Shown here: piece after piece, positions 9,208 through 18,629 of the stretch
How the letters are laid out: each line of letters starts with the position of its first letter
How positions within the stretch are numbered: position 1 is the stretch's first letter
Assembly (NCBI RefSeq): GCF_000317105.1
Contig: NC_019693.1
Location: 2,418,001-2,482,000, forward strand
Length of the DNA stretch: 64,000 bases
Reading direction: 5' to 3'
DNA from: Oscillatoria acuminata PCC 6304
GTDB taxonomy: Bacteria; Cyanobacteriota; Cyanobacteriia; Cyanobacteriales; Laspinemataceae
Notes under the pieces: model-generated
Seen by the model: the letters and a program-made list of their open reading frames with translations, nothing else
Database searches by the model: none
What the model was told of the DNA's origin: nothing
Position numbers and translations under genes: made by a program

Positions 9208-9786
9208 CCCTATGATTTACTAAACGTTGAGTAGACTAGAGCAACCGAATTATAAACCTTGGTTTGTGTCTGTGCCGACTGCCCAGATTTTCAGGAGGCA
9301 GGGATAGAGTCGATGCCCTTGCTCAAAGGCCCCTACCTAGATCTACGGTCCTAGTCCGATATCTACCCGTTCTGGGCTGAGGTTGTGATTCGGCGCATTG
9401 CAGGTTGAAAGTCACGCCACCACGAACTGAGCCTGCTACTCTTAAAGTATGCCTTCTGCGGATTCACAAGGGCTAAACTCGCTGATAGCGGTCCCCCTAT
9501 GCTAGAGAATCAGTCTCCTTTAAGGTAGCTGAAACCCCCACAATTGAGGATAATAGGGGAGAAGCCAATGCTGATCTACCCAGGAGCGATCGCCCTGATT
9601 CATTCCCGGCTGGCGATTTCCAATCCCAAGGATTAGCCAATTCACTCTGACTTGATTCAACGGAGGAATCATCCCTAATTCCACAACAATCTGAACCCGT
9701 TTACTGCTGATTGGTTCAGTTTGGGCAAAGCAGTCTTCTAAACCTGCTAACGATTTCTACCCATTCAGTCTTTGAGCTGCAAGACT
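9208..9786. other. Long intergenic region between divergent genes
   Basis: No coding frame is credible in this 579-bp stretch. Minus-strand TATAAT at 9249-9254 is a plausible -10 for the SDR gene. The remainder (9260-9700) is neither low-complexity nor repeat-like, so it could hold a non-coding RNA or a long leader, but I recognise no known RNA family. Confidence 0.4.
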
Positions 9787-12765
9787 ATGATCAGGCAGAA
9801 TGCCAAAACCACCAGTACCTCCATTACCTGGACACCACACCCGATTACCGTCTTGCTCATTGACGATCAACCGATCATTGGTGAAGCAGTCAGTCGGATG
9901 CTTGTAGATGAAGAAGATATTATTTTTCACTACTGCCAGGACCCTCTTGATGGGGTTCGACAAGCCACCGAAATTTCACCCACGGTGATTTTGCAAGATT
10001 TAGTCATGCCGGATGTGGACGGGCTATTATTGCTGCGGTTTTTTCGCGCCAATGCCGCCACCCGGGACATTCCCATGATTGTACTGTCTGTGAAAGAAGA
10101 AGCCAAGCTCAAAGCTGAAGCATTTGCTGCCGGTGCCAATGACTATTTAGTGAAACTGCCCGACCCCATCGAACTACTGGCCCGAATTCGCTACCATTCT
10201 CAAGCCTATATTAGTCGTCTCCAACGAGATGAGGCGTATCAAGCCCTCCAGGAAAGCGAACTGCGTCTGCGGGGAGTTTTGGAAAATATGCCGGTGATGT
10301 TGACGGCCTTTGATGTCGAGGGAAATATTATCGTCTGGAACCGCGAATGTGAAAGAGTCACGGGCTATTCTGCATCGGAAGTTATTGGCAATCCCCAGGC
10401 TAAACACCTGTTCTCGGATCAGTCTTTAGAGAGTGGGATATCTACAGACTTGAGTGCACCCTCTACCTCGCCAATTGTCTCCCCTGTACCATCGGTGAAT
10501 AGACTGCGCGATGCCATTATTGAAGAAGTGAATAAAGCGCGTAATCATGGACGCGCCCGGGAATGGCAAATCACCTGCAAAGATGGCTTGCTCAAGACTG
10601 TGGCTTGGTCTAATATCAGCTCACGCTTCCCGATCGCCAGTTGGGCCGGATGGGGCATTGGCATTGATATTACCGAGCGCAAACAAGCCGAACTCGCTCA
10701 AGAACAAGAATATCAGCAACTCCGGCAATTTATTAAAAATGCCCCGATCGCTATGGCGATGTTTGATACGGAAATGCGCTTTCTCGCCTACAGCAACCAA
10801 TGGCTCACAGATCATAATTTGGTCTCCCAAAGTCTTTTGGGTTGCAATTACTATGATATCTTTCCCGATATCAAAGAAGACTGGAAAGAAATCCACCAAC
10901 AGGGATTACAAGGAAAATTTATTTCTCGCACGGAAGATAAGTGGGAACGGGCGGATGGTTCGGTCTTATACTTTCGATGGGCGGTTCAGCCTTGGTACGT
11001 CAATCCTCTCAATTCAATAGAAGATGGCGAGGCGATCGGGGGTCTGATTATGGTGGCCGATCGCGTGGATGAATTGATCCAAACCCGCGAAGCCGCCCTA
11101 GAAGCCGCTCATGCTAAATCACAATTTCTCGCCAATATGAGCCATGAAATCCGCACCCCCATGCATGGCGTCCTGGGTATTGCCGGGTTGATGCTGCATA
11201 CCGAACTCACCCCTAAACAGCAGGAATATGCAGAAACAATTCGGATTTCTGCCAAACATTTACTAGGACTTATTAATGATATTCTAGATTTTTCTAAACT
11301 AGAAGCCGGGGAAATGCATTTAGAAAATTTAGATTTTAACTTATATGAATGTCTGCAAGATGTGGTCAATTTATTTAAACCTCAAGCGGAAGACCAAGGG
11401 CTCACCTTAAAGCTACAGTTTCAGGAAAATCTACCCCGGTTTGTGCGAGGTGACCCTAGCCGGTTGCGCCAAATTTTACTCAATTTAGTCAGCAATGCGA
11501 TTAAATTCACCCCGTCGGGTTCTATTTCTGTAGAAGCCAAATTAGAGGCGACAACCCACAGCAAGACTCGCGTTTATTTTCAAGTCACCGATACGGGAAT
11601 TGGGATTCCCCCCGAAGCCCAGGCCAAACTGTTTCAATCTTTCTCCCAAGTCGATCCTTCCACTAGCCGTCAGTATGGCGGAACAGGATTGGGACTGGCG
11701 ATTTGTGAGCAATTGGTCTCCATGATGCAGGGGGAAATTGGCGTAACCAGTGAAGTCAATCAGGGTTCAACCTTTTGGTTTACCCTGCAATTTCAGCAAG
11801 CCCTTCACCAAGAAACAACCGGAGAATCTCCAGGAGAACGGGAGTTTTGTTCCTTGGAACCGAGGGGCGATCGCTCAATATCCAGTGGAAAAAAAGACCT
11901 CAAAATCTTGGTCGTAGAAGATCACTTAATCAATCAAACTGTTATACTTTCTCAGCTTGAAATCCTCGGCTACGAGGCAGACTGTGTGGCGAATGGGCTC
12001 GAAGCACTCAAGTGTCTGGAAGCTAAAGATTATGATATCGTTTTGATGGATTGCCAGATGCCCTTGATGGATGGTTATACAGCCACTCGCGAATTACGTC
12101 GGCGGGAGGGAAATCAAAATCGCACTGTTGTCATTGCTTTGACTGCCCATGCGATGAAAGCCGATCGCGAGAAATGTTTAGCTTCCGGCATGGATGACTA
12201 TTTGAGCAAACCCGTGGATGAAGAGGATTTAGCCCGAATTGTTCAGCGATGGACTCAGAAAATTCCTCTGAGTGATGAGAGTTATTCCCCAGAGACAGGG
12301 AATGGAATAGAACCCTCTGATCAGGCGACCGACTCAGAATTGCCAAAATCAGGTGCGATCGTCCCTGTGAATCCGATCTATTCCTCCACGGAAAATGGCA
12401 GTCATTCTCGACTAAACTCTCCAAATTTTACCCTGCCCATCGATCGCGAACGCCTCGAAAAAATATCTCGGGGGAAAATCTCGGTTAAACGGCAACTCCT
12501 GCAAATGTTTCTAGAAACAGCCTCCCAAGATTTACAGCCTTTAGAAGAGGCGATCGCCTCCCAAGACTATTCCCAGGTAAAGCATTTCGCCCACCGACTC
12601 AAAGGTTCTGCGGCGAATATGGGGGTTCCCATTCTCTGCGATCGCGCCAAGGAACTCGAAGCAATGGCCTGCCAACAAAGTTTGGAGGGGTCCACTGAAC
12701 TCTTAGACTCGTTTCGCGAACTCCTCGATGCGGTGGATGTCTTTATTGAAACTGAACTGAGTTGA
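9787..12765 (+). CDS. Hybrid sensor histidine kinase, REC-PAS-PAS-HisKA-HATPase-REC-Hpt
   Basis: About 992 residues from ATG 9787 (an in-frame TTG at 9772 is possible; neither has a clear Shine-Dalgarno). Order: receiver domain (ITVLLIDDQP, acceptor Asp in QDLVMPDVDG), PAS domain from about 155 (VLENMPVMLTAFD), second PAS from about 320 (IKNAPIAMAMFD), HisKA with phospho-His in MSHEIRTPMHGVLG, HATPase with N-box LNLVSNAIKFTP and G-boxes DTGIGIPPEA and GGTGLGLAI, a second receiver (LMDCQMPLMDGYTA), and a C-terminal Hpt domain (FAHRLKGSAANMG). No membrane segments, so it is a cytoplasmic phosphorelay protein whose N-terminal receiver probably takes input from another kinase. It converges on a kinase with a paralogous N-terminal receiver. 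Signal unknown. Confidence 0.9.
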   Translation: MIRQNAKTTSTSITWTPHPITVLLIDDQPIIGEAVSRMLVDEEDIIFHYCQDPLDGVRQATEISPTVILQDLVMPDVDGLLLLRFFRANAATRDIPMIVLSVKEEAKLKAEAFAAGANDYLVKLPDPIELLARIRYHSQAYISRLQRDEAYQALQESELRLRGVLENMPVMLTAFDVEGNIIVWNRECERVTGYSASEVIGNPQAKHLFSDQSLESGISTDLSAPSTSPIVSPVPSVNRLRDAIIEEVNKARNHGRAREWQITCKDGLLKTVAWSNISSRFPIASWAGWGIGIDITERKQAELAQEQEYQQLRQFIKNAPIAMAMFDTEMRFLAYSNQWLTDHNLVSQSLLGCNYYDIFPDIKEDWKEIHQQGLQGKFISRTEDKWERADGSVLYFRWAVQPWYVNPLNSIEDGEAIGGLIMVADRVDELIQTREAALEAAHAKSQFLANMSHEIRTPMHGVLGIAGLMLHTELTPKQQEYAETIRISAKHLLGLINDILDFSKLEAGEMHLENLDFNLYECLQDVVNLFKPQAEDQGLTLKLQFQENLPRFVRGDPSRLRQILLNLVSNAIKFTPSGSISVEAKLEATTHSKTRVYFQVTDTGIGIPPEAQAKLFQSFSQVDPSTSRQYGGTGLGLAICEQLVSMMQGEIGVTSEVNQGSTFWFTLQFQQALHQETTGESPGEREFCSLEPRGDRSISSGKKDLKILVVEDHLINQTVILSQLEILGYEADCVANGLEALKCLEAKDYDIVLMDCQMPLMDGYTATRELRRREGNQNRTVVIALTAHAMKADREKCLASGMDDYLSKPVDEEDLARIVQRWTQKIPLSDESYSPETGNGIEPSDQATDSELPKSGAIVPVNPIYSSTENGSHSRLNSPNFTLPIDRERLEKISRGKISVKRQLLQMFLETASQDLQPLEEAIASQDYSQVKHFAHRLKGSAANMGVPILCDRAKELEAMACQQSLEGSTELLDSFRELLDAVDVFIETELS

Positions 12766-12784
12766 TGATTTTCTTTTGTTTAGC

Positions 12785-14302
12785 TTAGGCAGTCGCCCAA
12801 TGTTCTAAGGTATGAGGTGGCAGGTCCCGGTTCTCCTGATGTAACGGAATCGTTGCCGACTCCGAGTGCCCCTCTTCCCCCTCAGCCGTGGCATCCAGAT
12901 CCAAAGGTAGGACAATTTTAAACTCCGTTCCCTCTTCCATCGTTGATCGACAGGAAAACAACCCTTGATGCTTCTCGACAATAATTTGATAGCTAATGGA
13001 CAATCCCAGTCCCGTCCCTTTCCCCATCGGTTTGGTGGTGAAAAAGGGTTCAAACAGTCGGTCCTGGATCTCGGTGGGAATCCCTGGACCATTATCTGTG
13101 ATCTCAATGACCAGGGAATTATTCTGGACCTCGGTATGAATACAAATCGTGGGGATACTAGGGGCCAGACTCACCTCTGGCGATCGCCCCGAGAGTTCAG
13201 AACCTTCTGATGCCGAGGAATTCGCCATTTCCAATGCATCGATCGCATTGCCCAGTAGGTTAATAAAGACTTGATTGAGTTGTCCAATACAGCATTCTAT
13301 TTCCGGGATGTCCCCATAATCTTTGACGACTTTAATTTTATTCGCTTTTAGCCGATGCTGTAAAATCACTAAACTACTCTCAATCCCTTGATGAATATTC
13401 ACCTGGATTCTTCGCCCCTGATCCATCCGGGAGAAATTCCTCATATCGTTAGAAATTTCTTGGATGCGATCGACCCCCACCTGCAAGGACGACATCAAAT
13501 TTGGTAAATCCTCACGGATAAACTCCCAATCTATCTCCCTAATAAACGCTTTCACCTCTGGACTCGGGTCCTGATTTGACGCTTGGTAAAGTTCCACCAA
13601 GGCTAATAAATCCTCAGTATATTGGCGGGCATGAGTAATATTACCCCCAATAAACTGGAGGGGATTATTGATTTCATGGGCAATCCCCGCCACCAATTGT
13701 CCGAGGGCCGACATTTTTTCGGCATGAATCAGTTGAGTTTGGGTATTCTGAAGGTTTTCTACCGTTTGCCGGAGTTCTTTCGTGCGTTCGTCAACTCGCT
13801 GTTCTAAACTTTCATGCATCAACTGCAGTTCCTTATAGGCTTCCTGCTGTTTTAAAAAATTAATATAAGCCTTGGAGTGATAGCGGATCCGGGCAATCAA
13901 CTCGATGGGATCCGGAAATTTGATTAAGTAGTCACTGGCACCTGCTGCAAAGGCTTCGGCTTTGAGACTGACTTGTTCCTCGCTGGAGAGCACCAGGACC
14001 GGAATTTCCCGAGTTTTAGAATTAGCCCTCAAAAAGCGGAGTAACATTAGTCCATCAATTTCGGGCATGACTAAATCCAGTAAAATTACGGTGGGCGAAC
14101 ATTCAAGTGCCATCGGAATGGCCCGAACTGGATTGCTACAGTAACAAAACTTAATATCTTTCTGAGACTCAACGGTTCGCCTTAAAACCTCTCCAACTAA
14201 AGGGCGATCGTCAATTAATAAAATTGTAATCGGATAGTTTCTTTGTGGAAAACAGGGGGTAATTTCTTGGGGAGTCAAAGGTTTGCCTAGTGGTTCTTTC
14301 AT
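12785..14302 (-). CDS. Receiver-linked sensor histidine kinase (REC-coiled coil-HisKA-HATPase)
   Basis: A 505-residue cytoplasmic kinase. Its N-terminal receiver (ITILLIDDRPLVGE, acceptor Asp in LDLVMPEIDG, PDPIELIARIRYHS) is a close paralogue of the first receiver of the convergent hybrid kinase. A coiled coil follows (about residues 150-195), then a HisKA domain with LVAGIAHEINNPLQFIGGN (His near 205) and an HATPase domain with the N-box INLLGNAIDALE and G-boxes DNGPGIP and KGTGLGLSISYQI. A Ser/Glu-rich loop near residue 370 and an acidic tail are extra. Stop codons of the two kinases are about 20 bp apart, so transcripts converge. The two kinases may share a phosphorylation partner (inference). 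Confidence 0.9.
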   Translation of the reverse strand: MKEPLGKPLTPQEITPCFPQRNYPITILLIDDRPLVGEVLRRTVESQKDIKFCYCSNPVRAIPMALECSPTVILLDLVMPEIDGLMLLRFLRANSKTREIPVLVLSSEEQVSLKAEAFAAGASDYLIKFPDPIELIARIRYHSKAYINFLKQQEAYKELQLMHESLEQRVDERTKELRQTVENLQNTQTQLIHAEKMSALGQLVAGIAHEINNPLQFIGGNITHARQYTEDLLALVELYQASNQDPSPEVKAFIREIDWEFIREDLPNLMSSLQVGVDRIQEISNDMRNFSRMDQGRRIQVNIHQGIESSLVILQHRLKANKIKVVKDYGDIPEIECCIGQLNQVFINLLGNAIDALEMANSSASEGSELSGRSPEVSLAPSIPTICIHTEVQNNSLVIEITDNGPGIPTEIQDRLFEPFFTTKPMGKGTGLGLSISYQIIVEKHQGLFSCRSTMEEGTEFKIVLPLDLDATAEGEEGHSESATIPLHQENRDLPPHTLEHWATA

Positions 14303-14713
14303 CGCTTGTATTCCAGGATTTTACTACACGAATTATGCATTCCAACCTTGGTATGAAATACCGTAATTTCACTGAACTCACCGAATTGATCTCTGAGCAA
14401 TGTCGGATTGATTTCTCTTTTTAATTTTTAAAACCGATGACAAAGGCTATCAAGGTAAATTGACCTATCTAGGTTGAAAAAAGATGGTTTTAAACCCTGA
14501 TTTCTTCAATATATCAAAAAAAATCGCAGCCATCTATAAATTGGATTGGTATGACTGATGAGCAGAGGTAAAAATGAGAAAAACTTTGACCCGATGAGGA
14601 GGAATTATTCAAGTTTTCTTGTATCATAAGACTGTATTTTTGTCAACCCCTAGGGTTAAGCAACCTAGCCCTGTTTTCCAAGGGTTGCGTCAGTCCTATA
14701 AGGCATCAGAGGT

Positions 14714-14733
14714 GGGTGGGGCATTCCCCACCC
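14714..14733 (-). terminator. GC-rich hairpin after ilvB
   Basis: GGGTGGGG and CCCCACCC form a perfect 8-bp stem with a 4-base loop just beyond the ilvB stop codon. There is no strong U-run after it in the minus direction, so it may be a terminator or a 3'-end stabiliser. The rest of 14303-14743, upstream of the kinase start, shows no gene. Confidence 0.5.
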
Positions 14734-14743
14734 GCTGCTTGAC

Positions 14744-16579
14744 TTACAACAGAGTGCCACATTCACTACAACACTTGTGGCTGACGGGGTTAAGATGACC
14801 GCAGGCAGAACAAGTGAGTTGATTGCTGAGGGCAGACTCATCTAAGTGAGGGTGCAATCCCAGCATCCGATCGTTGCCAGTACCGGGGACCACCATTGGA
14901 TAGCAGTCTTCGTTGCGGGTGACCCGGATATCCAAAAGCATGGCCCCATCATGGGCGAGGAGTTGAGAAATTGCCCCGGGGAGTTCTTCGCGCGATCGCA
15001 CCGCTAAACTCTTGATGCCATACACTTCGGCTAACTTGGCAAAATCTGGGGTTCCTTTCTCCAAATTCGTCGCTTCATAGCGATCGCCATAGAACAAATG
15101 TTGCCACTGGCGGACCATGCCTAACCAGCCATTATTCAAAATGGCAATTTTTACCTTGATGCCATATTGGGCGATCGTCCCGAGTTCCTGGATATTCATC
15201 TGGAAACTACCATCGCCGCTAATACAGATCACCTCTTCATCCGGTAAGGCTTTTTTCACCCCCACTGCTGCGGGTAATCCATATCCCATCGTCCCTAAAC
15301 CGCCACTGGAGATCCACCGACGCGGCCCATTTTTCAAAAATTGGGCGGACCACATTTGATGCTGACCCACATCAGTGGTATAATAGGCCGTTGGTGCTTG
15401 ACGCCCAATTTCAGAAATTACTTCTTGGGGAGATAGACCCTCTGCCGGACGAGGAATTTCTAGGGGATATTCGTGACGCCATTGTTCTAGGCGATCGCGC
15501 CAGGGTTTCGTTTGTGCTTCCTCCACCCCATTGCCTAATTCCCGATTTCGGTGCAGTAAATCAATCAGCACCTGTCGCACATCCCCAACAATCGGCACAT
15601 CGGGTTTGCGGTTTTTCCCCACCTCTGCCGGGTCGATATCAATGTGAATCACCTTCGCATTCCGGGCAAAATCCTCTAACTTGCCCGTCACGCGATCGTC
15701 AAACCGGGCACCGACGGCAATTAATAAATCACAATCGCTCACCGCAAAATTGGCGTAGGCTGTGCCATGCATTCCTAACATTCCTAAAGAGAGGGGATGA
15801 TGCTCATCGAATGACCCTTTCCCCATCAAAGTGGTACTAACCGGCAGATGGAAATGTTCGGCGAGTTCCAAAATTTCCCCATGAGCACCGGAGGCGATCG
15901 CCCCACCGCCGACATACAGTAAAGGACGTTCTGCCTCCCGAATCAAACTTAAAGCGCGATCGATTTGCCGGTTGTTGCCTTTCACCGTAGGACGGTATCC
16001 CACCAAACTGACATTCGCCGGTTGTACCGGAGTATAGTCAAACTCCTGACTACCCACATCTTTCGGAACATCAATCAAAACCGGGCCGGGTCTTCCCGTA
16101 CTCGCCAGATAAAACGCTTCGGCAATAATTTGTGCCATATCTTTGGGATCGCGCACTACATAAGAGTGTTTGACAATCGGTAACGTGATCCCGAAAATAT
16201 CGATTTCTTGAAACGCATCACTCCCGATCGCCGCCCGAGGCACCTGCCCTGTAATCGCCACCATGGGCACCGAATCTAAATAAGCCGTCGCGATCCCCGT
16301 CACGAGATTCGTTGCACCGGGTCCGGAAGTGGCCAAACAGACCCCCACCTTCCCTGTAGCCCTGGCATAGCCATCGGCTGCATGAGCTGCACCTTGTTCA
16401 TGTCGGACCAAAATATGCTGAATTTCTCCAACCGCTTCCGCCTTATAGAGTTCATCATAAATCGGCAGGTTCGCGCCACCTGGATACCCAAAAATATGCT
16501 TGACACCGTGGCGTTTCAAACTATCAATTAAGGCAAAAGCGCCGGATACGCGCTTGACTTCTACACTGGTTACTTGCAC
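14744..16579 (-). CDS. ilvB: Acetolactate synthase large subunit with C-terminal zinc ribbon
   Basis: A 611-residue thiamine-diphosphate enzyme that condenses two pyruvates (or pyruvate and 2-oxobutyrate) in the first common step of Val/Leu/Ile synthesis. Family landmarks: [17 protein letters not shown] with the catalytic Glu in [15 protein letters not shown], the FAD/central-domain region [14 protein letters not shown], the ThDP site [11 protein letters not shown], and [14 protein letters not shown] for Mg/ThDP binding. The start is GTG 16577-16579 with AGAGG eight bases upstream. The last 24 residues form an added zinc-ribbon-like tail, CSACGHL then CCSECGTLL, which I do not recall as part of the standard family. 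The regulatory subunit ilvN is not in the window. Confidence 0.93.
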   Translation of the reverse strand: MQVTSVEVKRVSGAFALIDSLKRHGVKHIFGYPGGANLPIYDELYKAEAVGEIQHILVRHEQGAAHAADGYARATGKVGVCLATSGPGATNLVTGIATAYLDSVPMVAITGQVPRAAIGSDAFQEIDIFGITLPIVKHSYVVRDPKDMAQIIAEAFYLASTGRPGPVLIDVPKDVGSQEFDYTPVQPANVSLVGYRPTVKGNNRQIDRALSLIREAERPLLYVGGGAIASGAHGEILELAEHFHLPVSTTLMGKGSFDEHHPLSLGMLGMHGTAYANFAVSDCDLLIAVGARFDDRVTGKLEDFARNAKVIHIDIDPAEVGKNRKPDVPIVGDVRQVLIDLLHRNRELGNGVEEAQTKPWRDRLEQWRHEYPLEIPRPAEGLSPQEVISEIGRQAPTAYYTTDVGQHQMWSAQFLKNGPRRWISSGGLGTMGYGLPAAVGVKKALPDEEVICISGDGSFQMNIQELGTIAQYGIKVKIAILNNGWLGMVRQWQHLFYGDRYEATNLEKGTPDFAKLAEVYGIKSLAVRSREELPGAISQLLAHDGAMLLDIRVTRNEDCYPMVVPGTGNDRMLGLHPHLDESALSNQLTCSACGHLNPVSHKCCSECGTLL

Positions 16580-16890
16580 GGGATACCTCTGCTGTCTTTT
16601 GCTACTTCGGGATTGTTTTAATCAGAATTTTTGTGCTAAATCCTACATTTTTACTACACGAATCCCGGTTTTTTTTGGCTTGAGAAAAACGATAAACGTT
16701 TGAGAGCGTGCACTTCTGTTCCCTAGGACACGCTTCTCACCTGAAATGGGCGACGACAGTTTATTTCTCCTGCCTACCCCCAACTCAGTTAACCTTTATT
16801 CCTCAATTACAATCATGCCCTGAATTTTAGAAGAAAGGGTTAATCTTGATATTTATTTAACAACTGGAGGGGAGATACCGAAGAATTCTA

Positions 16891-17221
16891 AACCTCCGGT
16901 CCCCTCCCCTGTGTCTTGGTCCGGGTTAGGGTGGGGTTCTCTTGAGGTGGCGATCGGCTCGTCACGCACTCTTGGAGGCTTCAGCGCCTGTATGGAGACT
17001 GGGGAAACTTCTTTCTTCTTGACCTGGCAAAGCCAGGTCAAGAGGACCTAGCCCTGTCAAGGTGTATTTGTAGGGGCGTATTGCATACGCCCTCTCATGT
17101 ATGCAATACACCCCTACAAGAAATCGGGATGAGGCTCGATTCCATTGACCACCTTGACAGGGCTAGTCAAGAGGACCCCAGCCTAACCCTCCCCAAGACA
17201 TCGGGGAGGGGACCGGAGGTT
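16891..17221. repeat. MITE-like element with GC-rich arms, interrupted by a second element
   Basis: The ends AACCTCCGGTCCCCTCCCC (from 16891) and GGGGAGGGGACCGGAGGTT (to 17221) are perfect inverted repeats, and the next bases (GGGTTAGGGTGGGG, CCCAGCCTAACCC) continue the arm. The element resembles that at 8104-8380. A 119-bp element with its own ends is inserted at 17048. The rest of the 16580-17290 gap, which should hold the ilvB promoter, shows nothing else. Confidence 0.7.
17048..17166. repeat. 119-bp MITE, CTAGCCCTGTCAAGGTG family, with 10-bp target duplication
   Basis: The ends CTAGCCCTGTCAAGGTG and CACCTTGACAGGGCTAG are perfect 17-bp inverted repeats apart from any end trimming. The 10-bp sequence TCAAGAGGAC flanks both sides (17038-17047 and 17167-17176), as expected for a target-site duplication. 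The inside is a palindrome TGTAGGGGCGTATTGCATAC at 17069-17118. A second copy lies at 48312-48502. The transposase that would move it is not in the window. Confidence 0.85.
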
Positions 17222-17290
17222 AGCACAGAAACTGGGCATTGTGAGACAATGGGGTGTCAACCTTTTGGGGAAGGAAGTAGATGATTGTTG

Positions 17291-18466
17291 CTACTTATCC
17301 ATAGGGCTCACAAATAACTGACAACTTCTTTCCGTGGGTTTATTGACCTCACTTAACCGAGAGGTGACAAAGCGATCGAGCCAATTTTCGAGATAAGCGC
17401 GGTTAGCTTGCTGTTGTTCCGGTTCGTTGGTGTCTAACGGGTGAGGTGCTAGACCCTTAATCGCGGCAGTGGTGACGCAAAACATGGACTTTTGAAAACT
17501 TTGGCAAATTTGCACCCGCAAATCATCTTCTCCCCGGCAACTATTGCGATACACCTCATGCAAATAGTCGGGTAGATAGTGCGTCATATCTTGCATCAAC
17601 AAGGTGGGAGGAATTCCCGCTGCACCTGTGGGTAAGGGGTCTGCATAAAGCGCGCCATAACTAAAGTGCTGTTGGAACTCGGGAATTTGATGGGCTTGAG
17701 CATTATAAGAAATCGTTCCCGGAAACGGAGTGCCTCGGAAAAATACGGCCTCGACATAAGGCACTGCTGTGTCCGTTAGAAAGGTGAGTCCTGCTTCTTT
17801 GGGCAGAATATCATAGACCTTATCTCCTAGTTTTACGGAATAAGTAATGGGGGTACTGGCATCAGCGACTAAGCCATTCAGGATATGATTGACCACTTGA
17901 GAAATGGAAGTGATTTCTCCGGCATCATAGCCATCGCTCAGAGTGATGAACATATCGCTCATAATCCGCCAAAATTGTCCCAAGGCACTGTAATAAGCAA
18001 GCTGGCGCACTTGTTCCAATAAAAACTCAGGAAAGAGCTTGTTCACTCCCAAAATAAACGGGTTAAACTTTAATTTAGCCTTAATTGCGGCTTCAGCGAG
18101 TTTCTGAAATTCGGGACTATCCACATATTCATCTAACCCACCGCCTCCATGCCAAAACATGGCTTTCATGCAATATTCAGCATATTCAAAATTAATGCGA
18201 TCGTGGAACCAATGTTTCCATAATTTAGAGAAAGAAAATTCGCCATTAAAGTATTTAAAGAAGGGGAATAAGACTAGAAATTGATGGTCTGCAATATAAA
18301 TTAAATTGCGAGAATAGGCATCTAAAACAACGCCATAGCTTTTGAGAATGCCCACGACTTCCATCAAATTCTCAGGGGAATCCGGGAGCAAATCCCCCCC
18401 GGCTTCTAGGCGTTCAATATATTCAATTAAAGGATGGGTAGAATCTTTTATTTTTGATAAGGTCAT
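17291..18466 (-). CDS. cupB: CO2 hydration protein of the NDH-1 CO2-uptake complex (CupB/ChpX type)
   Basis: A 391-residue soluble protein typical of the cyanobacteria-specific CO2 hydration (ChpX/ChpY, CupA/CupB) family. These proteins dock on a specialised NDH-1 complex on the thylakoid membrane and drive CO2 to bicarbonate hydration. Landmarks include FPFFKYFNGEFSFSKLWKHW, KAMFWHGGGGLDEY and QDMTHYLPDYLHEVYR. The gene follows ndhF and ndhD on the same strand. The divergent arrangement with the ccm operon matches my recollection of the constitutive ndhF4-ndhD4-cupB set in Nostoc, and the length suits CupB better than the longer CupA, so I favour CupB; the paralogue choice is inference. A 163-bp gap with a strong hairpin separates it from ndhD. 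Confidence 0.85.
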   Translation of the reverse strand: MTLSKIKDSTHPLIEYIERLEAGGDLLPDSPENLMEVVGILKSYGVVLDAYSRNLIYIADHQFLVLFPFFKYFNGEFSFSKLWKHWFHDRINFEYAEYCMKAMFWHGGGGLDEYVDSPEFQKLAEAAIKAKLKFNPFILGVNKLFPEFLLEQVRQLAYYSALGQFWRIMSDMFITLSDGYDAGEITSISQVVNHILNGLVADASTPITYSVKLGDKVYDILPKEAGLTFLTDTAVPYVEAVFFRGTPFPGTISYNAQAHQIPEFQQHFSYGALYADPLPTGAAGIPPTLLMQDMTHYLPDYLHEVYRNSCRGEDDLRVQICQSFQKSMFCVTTAAIKGLAPHPLDTNEPEQQQANRAYLENWLDRFVTSRLSEVNKPTERSCQLFVSPMDK

Positions 18467-18582
18467 TTTTTGGAATCTCCTGAATCAATAGTAAGGGTAA
18501 ATTATTTAATAGGGCAGAATTTTAATTTTGGTTTCCTCTATTAGGGCAGGCCAACGGAGGGTAAACTTTAGGGTAGGGGAAG

Positions 18583-18627
18583 TTTAAACCGACGGCAGGG
18601 GTTTCAACCTCCACCCGTCGGTTTAAA
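18583..18627 (-). promoter_or_regulatory. Intercistronic hairpin between ndhD and cupB
   Basis: TTTAAACCGACGG (18583-18595) pairs perfectly with CCGTCGGTTTAAA (18615-18627), giving a 13-bp stem and a 19-base loop three bases after the ndhD stop. It lies inside a probable ndhF-ndhD-cupB transcript, so it may be a partial terminator, an RNA-processing site or a stabiliser that sets cupB dosage. It lacks a clear U-run. Confidence 0.7.
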
Positions 18628-18629
18628 TT

